From a virus, in the IMG/VR virus record IMGVR_UViG_3300046007_011567, positions 1-23,296 of that record: DNA of 23,296 nt. One strand, given 5' to 3'. Both the position numbers and the translations under genes were made by a program. Position 1 is the stretch's first letter. Every line of letters begins with the position of its first letter. Of the stretch, positions 1 to 5,541 are shown piece after piece. The notes beneath the pieces are model-generated. The model saw nothing but the letters and a program-made list of their open reading frames with translations. It ran no database searches and was not told the DNA's origin.

Positions 1-873
1 TCCACCGAAGAAAGTGTGCTGCAGAGACGTGTACGTGTTTGTGGCAACTCCAAAAACATTTGGAGCGCCAATTTGCATTCCGTGCGATGAACCTGCATAT
101 GTCCCAGATACATGGAAAAGAGCAGAGGGTCTATTGGTTCCAACACCCACTCTTCCCCCAATTGTTCCAAGTGTTCCCGTCACGAAGAAGATTGAAGTAC
201 CTGAAGAATTTTGAACTTCAAAAAGTCCAGCATTGCTTGTCGGTGATGCCACACCTCCCTTGACAATCATCGCTGGAGTTGAAGACGTAGAAGAGCCGGA
301 AACGAAGAGGCGCGAAGTGTAAGAATTTGTTCCTATTCCGACGTTGGTACCGTCGTCGAGGATGGTGCTATTGCCAATCGTGCTCGTGCCCGTGAATTTT
401 GCAACATATCCTGAAGTGCCACTTCCACCAACACCTCCGCCGCCGCCTGAGAACTCCGTCCACGTCAGAGACGTGGTATCGACAGTTATGGCACCAGTAG
501 TCGACATGATATAGATCTTGCCACCGTTTGTCGATCCTTCTTCGACGTAAGTTGCAGCACCGCAACTGAGAGTCTCGGAATTTGCGTCCAACGACCTCGC
601 GAGAGAATACGAGGAGTTAGTTATTGTGCAAACGTATATGCCGTTTTGGGATCCTGAACTCTGACTATTGAGGAGCACTCTATTGCCACTCTCAATCGTG
701 ATCCCGTCGACAGACAATGGCGTACTGCCAGTGAGTGGAACGTTTCCGGTTGAAGCTGCTCTGACAGAATTCTTCCAGTCCAGAGAATCGTCAACGATGT
801 ACTGGACTTCCATCCTGGGTTGGACTCTGTAGTACGAGTAAGTCTTGGTAAATCTCTGCGCGTCTCTTGACAT
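1..873 (-). CDS. Tail-fibre-like structural protein, C-terminus beyond window
   Basis: An open frame of 291 codons starts at an ATG (complement of 871-873) and runs off the left edge without a stop. An AGGAAGAA ribosome binding site lies about ten bases upstream. Residues 28-140 match a fibre head domain common in phages: a TGNVPLTG segment, then an RVLLNSQ and NGIYVC stretch, then a LARSLDAN segment. A glycine-rich linker follows at about 142-152. After it come modules ending in VGIGT (178-182) and VGVGT (242-246), and an [12 protein letters not shown] module from 252. These later modules are close copies of segments of the 2651-residue fibre gene in this window. It is probably a virion fibre or tail appendage subunit; the receptor-binding end is not visible. 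Structural role is confident, exact position in the virion is unknown. Confidence 0.85.
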   Translation of the reverse strand, partial: MSRDAQRFTKTYSYYRVQPRMEVQYIVDDSLDWKNSVRAASTGNVPLTGSTPLSVDGITIESGNRVLLNSQSSGSQNGIYVCTITNSSYSLARSLDANSETLSCGAATYVEEGSTNGGKIYIMSTTGAITVDTTSLTWTEFSGGGGGVGGSGTSGYVAKFTGTSTIGNSTILDDGTNVGIGTNSYTSRLFVSGSSTSSTPAMIVKGGVASPTSNAGLFEVQNSSGTSIFFVTGTLGTIGGRVGVGTNRPSALFHVSGTYAGSSHGMQIGAPNVFGVATNTYTSLQHTFFGG

Positions 874-939
874 TTTTCGTTCTTCCTGTCTTTGTCTGTC
901 TACAAAGTATTTCTTTTGTATACATTGACAGACTTGTGT

Positions 940-947
940 TATAAATA
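940..947 (+). promoter_or_regulatory. Probable T4-type late promoter
   Basis: The octamer TATAAATA is the exact T4 late promoter consensus, which needs no -35 element and is read by a gp55-like sigma factor. It lies 52 bases upstream of the lipoprotein ATG on the same strand, inside the 126-base divergent spacer. No sigma-factor gene is in the window, so the assignment rests on the motif and its position. Confidence 0.5.
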
Positions 948-999
948 ATGATCACAGACCAAAACAACACATCTTTGGTCATCTAGGAGAAAAAGAAAA

Positions 1000-1302
1000 A
1001 TGAGATTAGCAATTAGTTCGATCGTGTTTGTTGCTGCATTCGCTCTCGTTGGTTGTGAGAAGAAGGTGGAGGCACCCGCAGTTGCAGATGCGGCCGCTCC
1101 CGAGAAGCCTGCCTGCTGTGAGAACGCAGCTCCTGCAGTTGATGCAGACGCAGCAGCTCCTGTCGCTCCTCTCACTGCCCCGACCGTTCAGCCTGTCACA
1201 GCTCCTGCCGTGACGACACCTGCGGCACCGGTTCCCGCAGCTGCACCAGCAGTTGCCCCAACCGCTCCGGTCGCGGCTCCAACCACCACGATCAAGAAGT
1301 GA
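1000..1302 (+). CDS. Small Ala/Pro-rich lipoprotein
   Basis: The 100-residue product begins with an export signal: an Arg at position 2, a hydrophobic core (IVFVAAFAL), then the lipobox LVGC with the lipidated Cys at 19. The residue after the Cys is Glu, which in enteric bacteria favours outer-membrane sorting. The mature part (about 82 residues) is almost wholly Ala, Pro, Val and Thr, ends in KK, and carries a vicinal Cys pair at 39-40, so it is probably an extended linker rather than a globular domain. A good AGGAGAAA site precedes the ATG, and a late-promoter motif lies upstream. Phage lipoproteins of this kind are known as outer spanins (Rz1-like, Pro-rich) or as superinfection-exclusion proteins (T5 Llp). 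No inner-spanin partner is visible here, so the role is open. Confidence 0.8.
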   Translation: MRLAISSIVFVAAFALVGCEKKVEAPAVADAAAPEKPACCENAAPAVDADAAAPVAPLTAPTVQPVTAPAVTTPAAPVPAAAPAVAPTAPVAAPTTTIKK

Positions 1303-1342
1303 GTTGGTGGCCCGTCAGTTTCGGTGATCGGAACACCTAATT

Positions 1343-1377
1343 AGGAGGAGTGGATTCGTCATCCACACGGGCCTCAG
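1343..1377 (+). promoter_or_regulatory. Shine-Dalgarno separated from the start codon by a hairpin
   Basis: A strong AGGAGG (1343-1348) lies 29 bases before the NADAR ATG at 1378, too far for normal initiation. Between them GTGGAT (1350-1355) pairs perfectly with ATCCAC (1361-1366) around a five-base loop. Folding removes 17 bases and leaves a spacing of about 12, the arrangement described for T4 gene 25. GAGG (1345-1348) could instead pair with CCTC (1372-1375) and hide the binding site, so the element might act as a switch. A perfect CCTAATTAGG palindrome (1336-1345) overlaps the binding site. Confidence 0.5.
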
Positions 1378-1824
1378 ATGACAGACAGAAAAATAATCGA
1401 TTCATTCACCTTGGCATCTGGATACGCATTTCTGTCCAATTTCCATCCTTCAACCATATGGGTGGGAGGCAAGAGCTATCCTACAATCGAGCATGCGTAC
1501 CAGGCACACAAGACTCTCAATGAGGACTCCCGAGAGTTGATACGTAACGCGAAGGATCCCTCGATCGCCAAGAAACTGGGGAGGGGTGTGGAGATGCGCC
1601 CCGATTGGGATTCGGTGAAGGAGGGGTTGATGCGGGACTTCATACGCAAGAAGTTCGAGTCCCCTTTCCTCGCCGATCAACTCCTCAAGACGGGTGATTG
1701 CGAACTCGTGTTCGGAAACACGTGGAACGATCGCGTGTGGGGAGTGTGCAGAGGAACGGGTGCGAACCTCCTAGGAAAGATCCTCATGGAGGTCCGTCAG
1801 GAGTTGAAGAACTCCTCGAGTTGA
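1378..1824 (+). CDS. NADAR-family protein (YbiA-like ADP-ribose N-glycosidase)
   Basis: The 148 residues span a complete NADAR (DUF1768) domain. Diagnostic segments in order are FLSNFHP (18-24), YPTIEHAYQAHK (34-45) with the conserved Glu38, GRGVEMRPDWD (68-78), KKF (91-93), LLKTGDCELVFGN (102-114), WNDRVWG (116-122), and NLLGKILMEVR (130-140). Family members cleave N-glycosidic bonds of ADP-ribose-type or riboflavin-pathway intermediates. NADAR domains also remove ADP-ribose from guanine and act as antitoxins to DarT1-type DNA ADP-ribosyltransferases. In a phage this suggests either reversal of a DarT-type host defence or NAD-metabolite handling; that is inference. The start codon lies behind an unusual hairpin-containing leader. 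The gene meets the patatin gene tail to tail with a 28-base overlap. Confidence 0.9.
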   Translation: MTDRKIIDSFTLASGYAFLSNFHPSTIWVGGKSYPTIEHAYQAHKTLNEDSRELIRNAKDPSIAKKLGRGVEMRPDWDSVKEGLMRDFIRKKFESPFLADQLLKTGDCELVFGNTWNDRVWGVCRGTGANLLGKILMEVRQELKNSSS

Positions 1825-2855
1825 TCGTGCATCTTCGCGGCGTCCTCGTAGCCTGCCTTCAACAGGAGTTGGATGTAGGGTTGGAAGATGAGGATGAACG
1901 AGAGTGAGGTTATCCATCCAGATGGGATGATTCCCCAGAGGATGTCATCCTTCGCCTGAAGTGCAAGTGAGTCCAGGGAAATCGAAGGCCTCGCGAGGAG
2001 GAGATTGATTCTCCTGTACTTTCCGTACGAATCAACACCCATCGAGTCGAGGAAGTCGTTGATCGTGTCGGCCTTCGCGACGTCCTGTGTGATGTGGTTG
2101 ACTGTGAGGGACTCGAACATCCTCGAGGTCTGTGTGAGGATCGTGGGCTCGCTCGTCCACTCATGCTTCGTCTCTGGTTCAGGCAGCGTGAGGACGAGGA
2201 TCTTAACCTCGGGATCAGAGGCCGTTCTATAGTTCCTGTCGTTGTACATCGACATGATCGCCGGGAGTATCGGTGTGTTGTTGCACAGGCCGCCATCGAT
2301 GTGCCACCCTTCCTCGAGCTGTACGGACCTGAATGCGATTGGAATTGCACCTGAAGCCGTAGCGTGTTCCGCTCCAAGCTCCCTTTTTCTCACAGTCCAG
2401 TTCGCAGACTCGTAGTCTCTCTCGACCTTGGAGTCCACCCAGATGTACGCCTTCTTCTCAGAGAGTTCGGTGGTTGTCACGATGTTGGTCTCCACCACAC
2501 CCGTGTCGATGTTTCGCCTGTAACCCTCGTTGTCGAGTGTCGTCTTCAGGAAGTCCATGAGCGGAGAGTTGTCCATGAGGGAGTAGAACTTGAAGGAGAA
2601 GATGTCGCCCCACGGGACCTTCGCCACCTGGCCGAACGTGACCTTGTTCCAGGGTTCCACGATCTTCTCTGGCAAATCTGGTGATCCTGCCGCTGCCACG
2701 TAGGACATGCCGTTCAGAGCCCCCGCCGAGGAACCGCACACTGTGGCGAACTTGTGCCCCCACTTCTCCGCCACGTACTTGAGGAATCCCGCCTCCCAGG
2801 CGCCCTTGACGCCTCCACCCGAAAGTACCAATGCGAACTTCTTGTTGTCTTTCAT
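1797..2855 (-). CDS. Patatin-like phospholipase
   Basis: The 352-residue product has all core elements of the patatin fold. An oxyanion-hole loop SGGGVKG lies at 12-18, the nucleophile elbow GSSAG at 41-45 (Ser43), and the catalytic Asp in the DGG motif at 187-189, the usual Ser-Asp dyad. The family hydrolyses acyl esters of membrane phospholipids. No signal peptide is visible, so it should act from the cytoplasm on the inner membrane; a hydrophobic stretch near residues 305-325 may aid membrane contact. An AGGAG site (complement of 2865-2869) sits nine bases from the ATG, and a near-consensus late-promoter motif lies upstream. Late expression would fit a role in lysis or membrane remodelling, but bacterial patatins also act as defence effectors, so its purpose in the phage is uncertain. 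Confidence 0.9.
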   Translation of the reverse strand: MKDNKKFALVLSGGGVKGAWEAGFLKYVAEKWGHKFATVCGSSAGALNGMSYVAAAGSPDLPEKIVEPWNKVTFGQVAKVPWGDIFSFKFYSLMDNSPLMDFLKTTLDNEGYRRNIDTGVVETNIVTTTELSEKKAYIWVDSKVERDYESANWTVRKRELGAEHATASGAIPIAFRSVQLEEGWHIDGGLCNNTPILPAIMSMYNDRNYRTASDPEVKILVLTLPEPETKHEWTSEPTILTQTSRMFESLTVNHITQDVAKADTINDFLDSMGVDSYGKYRRINLLLARPSISLDSLALQAKDDILWGIIPSGWITSLSFILIFQPYIQLLLKAGYEDAAKMHDQLEEFFNS

Positions 2856-2879
2856 GATGACGAACTCCTGTGTCTAGAT

Positions 2880-2887
2880 TACTTATA
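2880..2887 (-). promoter_or_regulatory. Probable T4-type late promoter for the patatin gene
   Basis: On the minus strand the octamer reads TATAAGTA, one base from the TATAAATA late consensus. It lies 24 bases upstream of the patatin ATG, with a good AGGAG site between. The position is ideal for a short 5' leader. Confidence 0.4.
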
Positions 2888-2964
2888 GCAGGTAAAAAAT
2901 TCGAGGTCCATTACAATGAATCGAGAAAATTTTACTATCTTTCAAGAACAATCAGGAGGGTCCC

Positions 2965-3351
2965 ATGACCGACGGTCTGAAGCAAGTGATACTTGTGCGG
3001 CGAGATTTGAAGATGAAGAAATCTCACGTTGCTTCGCTGGTGGCGAAAGCCTCAACCGAGTTCTTCCTGGCGAACGACGAGTCTGCGAGGGGCGACACCC
3101 TCTCGGTCCGCCTGACGCCGGAGGAGACCGACTGGATTAACAGTGGGTCCATTAGGATAGTGTTGGGTGTCGGATCTGAGACTTCACTCAAGAACCTCAC
3201 CTTCAAGGCGGAGCTCGCAGGTCTGCAGTGTTATCCCGTGGACGGCAAGATATTCGACGATGAGGGACCTGTGGAGACCCTGTGTGTCGCGATCGGCCCA
3301 GATGAAGCGAGCAAGATCGACGAGATAACAGGCAACCTAAAGTTGTTGTAA
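2965..3351 (+). CDS. PTH2-family peptidyl-tRNA hydrolase
   Basis: The 128 residues, close to the usual length of about 115-120, align along the whole PTH2 fold. The N-terminus KQVILVRRDLKMKKSHVAS (6-24) matches the family's KQVIVVRTDLKMGKGKIAA-type start. The C-terminus VAIGPDEASKIDEITGNLKLL region (from about 108) matches the typical AIGP...IDxITGxLKLL end. The enzyme releases peptide from stalled peptidyl-tRNA, recycling the tRNA. PTH2 is the archaeal/eukaryotic type, whereas most bacteria rely on the unrelated Pth1. The usual glycine-rich MGKGK is MKKSH here, and the usual GRT loop reads GKIF, so activity may be altered. An AGGAGG site lies just before the ATG. It directly precedes two tRNA genes on the same strand, which fits a tRNA-related role. 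Confidence 0.8.
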   Translation: MTDGLKQVILVRRDLKMKKSHVASLVAKASTEFFLANDESARGDTLSVRLTPEETDWINSGSIRIVLGVGSETSLKNLTFKAELAGLQCYPVDGKIFDDEGPVETLCVAIGPDEASKIDEITGNLKLL

Positions 3352-3375
3352 AGTTACTCCAGCATATGTTATAAC
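3346..3375 (+). promoter_or_regulatory. Candidate sigma-70-type promoter for the tRNA genes, with a palindrome
   Basis: TTGTAA (3346-3351, overlapping the PTH2 stop) and TATAAC (3370-3375) are spaced by 18 bases and would start transcription a few bases before tRNA-Leu. The -10 hexamer lies inside a perfect 14-base palindrome, TATGTTATAACATA (3365-3378), which may be an operator. The tRNAs could equally be read through from the PTH2 gene. Confidence 0.3.
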
Positions 3376-3386
3376 ATAGACATCAA

Positions 3387-3468
3387 GCCGCTCTGGCGGA
3401 ATCGGCAGACGCAGCGGATTCAAAATCCGCCACCGCGAGGTGTGTGGGTTCAACTCCCACGGGCGGCA
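3387..3468 (+). tRNA. tRNA-Leu(CAA)
   Basis: This 82-base gene folds into a full class II tRNA. The acceptor stem GCCGCTC pairs with GGGCGGC (one T-G pair), and the discriminator base is A73. The anticodon stem GCGGA/TCCGC encloses loop TTCAAAA with anticodon CAA at 3421-3423. A variable arm CACC/GGTG is closed by a GCGA tetraloop, and the T stem is GTGGG/CCCAC. The long variable arm and A73 are leucine identity features. It reads UUG. The CCA end is not encoded. Confidence 0.95.
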
Positions 3469-3482
3469 CTTGATACTCAAAC

Positions 3483-3556
3483 GGAACCATAGCTCAATAG
3501 GTTAGAGCATCTGACTCATAATCAGCCGGTTCTCGGTTCAAGTCCGAGTGGTTCCA
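3483..3556 (+). tRNA. tRNA with CAU anticodon, probably tRNA-Ile2
   Basis: This 74-base gene has a perfect acceptor stem (GGAACCA/TGGTTCC), D stem GCTC/GAGC, T stem CTCGG/CCGAG, and anticodon loop CTCATAA with CAT at 3517-3519. The top pair of the anticodon stem (T27-C43) is mismatched. A paired G1-C72 end rules out an initiator tRNA. The CAU anticodon fits elongator Met or the Ile isoacceptor whose C34 becomes lysidine and reads AUA. The phage's own TilS, encoded 0.8 kb downstream, favours Ile2, as does the Ile2-like T-loop stretch GGTTCAAGTCC. CCA is not encoded. The antisense endonuclease gene ends inside this tRNA. Confidence 0.9.
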
Positions 3557-4319
3557 CTAATTTTTCTACTGTAAAAGTTGAGTTCTTAATTTCGTCAATC
3601 TCTTTTCTCTTGATGATCACAAGACTTTTAGGAAATTGGCTCCATTTGCACCTGTCTTTTTCTGTTTCATATCCTTTTACCTCAACGTACACATCGATGG
3701 ATCCTAACCAGAAATCAGGATAATAGGTTCTTTCTCCGCTGAAATGATACGTGAAACCTCGATCGCACTGTTGCGGATTGAGGTTTTTCTCTTTTGCCCA
3801 CCTATAGAATTCAGCTTCCCAATTTCCCGTAACTACAATCCCGTCTATTTCGACTTTTCTTACTTTACCTCGGTTTCTTCCCTTGTATGAATTCGGATTA
3901 GAGTGAACAACTTCTTTCATTTTTTCTGACTGCTTCTTCCTCCTTTCGTCTGTCCACCACTCTTTCATGATTTTGCTTTTTTGAGCCCTTTGTTCAATTT
4001 TTTCAGGAGGAATTTGTTGAGGCTGAACGAATTTTTTAACATCTTGCACGATTTTCTTTCTGTGAGCATCACAATATTTTGCAAAAGGCATGGATGTGAA
4101 GAATTTTTGATCACACTTTACGCAAGATTTTTCCAACTTCTTGAGAAAAATCTTGCCCTTTTGTGATACACTTGATTTGGCCTTGAGGCTCTCGCTGATT
4201 TTTTTATTCTTTTCTTCTCTGCAATTTTTTGATGCAAACGACCTCGCACATTTAATACTGCAGAACCTACCCGACCCTACTTTGTCTTTGATTTCTTGCT
4301 CACAGTTTTCGCAGTTCAT
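3522..4319 (-). CDS. Probable homing endonuclease, zinc-finger plus PD-(D/E)XK nuclease
   Basis: The N-terminus of the 265-residue protein has two zinc-ribbon-like clusters: C3-C6-C20-C24 and C66-C69-C83-H86. A basic helix SKIMKEWWTDERRKKQS (115-131) resembles the NUMOD-type DNA-binding repeats of phage homing enzymes. The C-terminal domain has the PD-(D/E)XK pattern: an upstream Glu (168 or 170) in GNWEAEF, Pro201-Asp202 in YYPDF, and Glu213-Val-Lys215 in VEVKGY. Such free-standing nucleases cut an allele lacking the gene and spread by repair. The gene is antisense to its neighbours, clearly AT-richer than them, and lies between the CAU tRNA and tilS. Its last 11 or so codons are read from the antisense strand of the tRNA. 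No strong ribosome binding site precedes the ATG. Confidence 0.7.
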   Translation of the reverse strand: MNCENCEQEIKDKVGSGRFCSIKCARSFASKNCREEKNKKISESLKAKSSVSQKGKIFLKKLEKSCVKCDQKFFTSMPFAKYCDAHRKKIVQDVKKFVQPQQIPPEKIEQRAQKSKIMKEWWTDERRKKQSEKMKEVVHSNPNSYKGRNRGKVRKVEIDGIVVTGNWEAEFYRWAKEKNLNPQQCDRGFTYHFSGERTYYPDFWLGSIDVYVEVKGYETEKDRCKWSQFPKSLVIIKRKEIDEIKNSTFTVEKLVEPLGLEPRTG

Positions 4320-4387
4320 ATCAGTAAGTATTATTTGTGATTTGAACCAACCTCTAAATTAATGGTCCTTTTTGAAAGTGTAGCAAA

Positions 4388-4999
4388 ATGATTAGATTCC
4401 TTGGGAAACTTCCAAAAAAGTGCATTGTTGCCTTTTCCGGGGGCGTGGATTCCGTAGCTGTTACAGACTTTCTTGTAAATGGTGGAAAAGAAATTGATCT
4501 GGCTTTCTTTCACCACGGAACTGCTGCGTCTGAAGAAGCGGAGATCTTCGTGCGGGAGTTTTCCAAGCTTAGAAAACTACATTTGAACGTTAAGAGAATT
4601 GACAAGCTTGTCCCTCCTCGAGGAATCTCTCAAGAAGAACACTGGCGGAATTGTCGTTATGAATTTCTCGAAAGCTTCACTCTCCCAGTCGTTACGTGTC
4701 ATCATCTTGACGACGCTGTTGAAACTTGGATTTTCTCTTCTCTCCATGGTGAATCGAAGCTAATCCCTTACTCTCGAAGAAACATCATTAGACCATTCCT
4801 AATTTCAGAGAAGAAAGATCTTATTTCCTGGGCAAATAAGCGATCTTTGAGATGGCAGGAAGACATTTCGAATACAGACCTGAAGTACACAAGAAATTTG
4901 ATTCGACACGCTATCGTTCCTCAGGCATTAAAAGTGAACCCAGGACTTAGAAAAGTCCTCAAGAAGAAGTATTTGAATTCGATTCTCGGTGTACAATAA
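4388..4999 (+). CDS. tilS: tRNA(Ile)-lysidine synthetase, short form
   Basis: The 203-residue product carries all the motifs of the TilS N-type ATP-pyrophosphatase domain. The PP-loop SGGVDS is at 17-22, HHLDDAVET at 105-113, RPFL at 135-138, and EDISN...RNLIR at 158-173. TilS adenylates C34 of tRNA-Ile(CAU) and joins lysine to it, switching the tRNA from AUG/Met to AUA/Ile. E. coli TilS is about 430 residues; this one ends soon after the catalytic core and lacks the C-terminal tRNA-recognition domains, so it may rely on simplified recognition. The likely substrate tRNA lies just upstream, separated only by the antisense endonuclease gene. The ribosome binding site is weak. Being closer to TilS than to other PP-loop enzymes rests on the RNLIR and HHLDD motifs. 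Confidence 0.9.
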   Translation: MIRFLGKLPKKCIVAFSGGVDSVAVTDFLVNGGKEIDLAFFHHGTAASEEAEIFVREFSKLRKLHLNVKRIDKLVPPRGISQEEHWRNCRYEFLESFTLPVVTCHHLDDAVETWIFSSLHGESKLIPYSRRNIIRPFLISEKKDLISWANKRSLRWQEDISNTDLKYTRNLIRHAIVPQALKVNPGLRKVLKKKYLNSILGVQ

Positions 5000-5019
5000 T
5001 TACTAATGTCGAGGAAATC

Positions 5020-5541
5020 GTGAAGAAAGTCAGACTCTCCCTGAAACGGGGATCCAAGCCGTGGTCATTCACTCTGTATGACTCAGCCGAGTCTGCCTAC
5101 TATCTCAAAGATGAACCTCCTTATCCTGACGGATTCGAAGAGGAATATCGCAAGGTTGTCACCCTGAACAAGGGAGACATCCTCGAGGTCGAGTGGGTCG
5201 GATCCGAGTGGGTGTTCGAGGACGAACACGAAGACTTCCTGCGCAAACCGGTGGTCCTCCGACGCGAGGTCTTCGACAAGTACGATAAGATCAGAGTCGG
5301 CAAGATCACGCCGATCAAGGGCACCGAGGAGAAGATGGGTTACCTCGAGGTGTACGCCGGGTGGACCTTCGGTGGGGCCGTCCCATGGTCAGAAGAGACC
5401 ACTTCACATGGTCTCAAAATAACCGAGGTAAAAGGTCGGATACGTTCAAAGTTCGATTTTCCGAAGTTATTCTCGGACCCAACGATGGGTCTCCTCCAGC
5501 AGGAGGATCCTGAGCAGCCGTTGGGTGATGTCCTCAACTAG
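5020..5541 (+). CDS. Unknown 173-residue protein
   Basis: I do not recognise this protein. It starts at a GTG with a GAGG site five bases upstream; the nearby ATG at 5006 reads only five codons in another frame. The product is rich in charged residues and has a beta-strand-like middle (LEVEWVGSEWVFEDE). It has no signal peptide, membrane segment or known catalytic motif. It follows tilS by 20 bases on the same strand and may share its transcript. Its base composition is GC-richer than tilS, so the two probably have different origins. Its last four bases overlap the end of the convergent HAD gene. Confidence 0.75.
   Translation: MKKVRLSLKRGSKPWSFTLYDSAESAYYLKDEPPYPDGFEEEYRKVVTLNKGDILEVEWVGSEWVFEDEHEDFLRKPVVLRREVFDKYDKIRVGKITPIKGTEEKMGYLEVYAGWTFGGAVPWSEETTSHGLKITEVKGRIRSKFDFPKLFSDPTMGLLQQEDPEQPLGDVLN

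Noticed and set aside
894-933. Inverted repeat GTCTGTC...GACAGAC in the divergent spacer
   Set aside because: Only seven pairs with a loop of 26 bases; too weak to call an operator or terminator.
925-946. TTGACA plus TATAAA as a sigma-70 promoter before the lipoprotein gene
   Set aside because: The spacing is only nine bases, far too short; the exact TATAAATA octamer is better read as a late promoter.
2916-3140. Plus-strand frame starting before the PTH2 gene
   Set aside because: It has no ribosome binding site and overlaps PTH2 in another frame, while PTH2 has a strong AGGAGG and clear family motifs.
3483-3556. CAU tRNA as initiator tRNA-fMet
   Set aside because: Position 1-72 is a paired G-C, whereas bacterial initiators have an unpaired C1-A72 and three G-C pairs in the anticodon stem.
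4362-4390. Nine-codon frame ending in ATGA at the tilS start as a leader peptide
   Set aside because: No ribosome binding site and no sequence signature; such short frames arise by chance.
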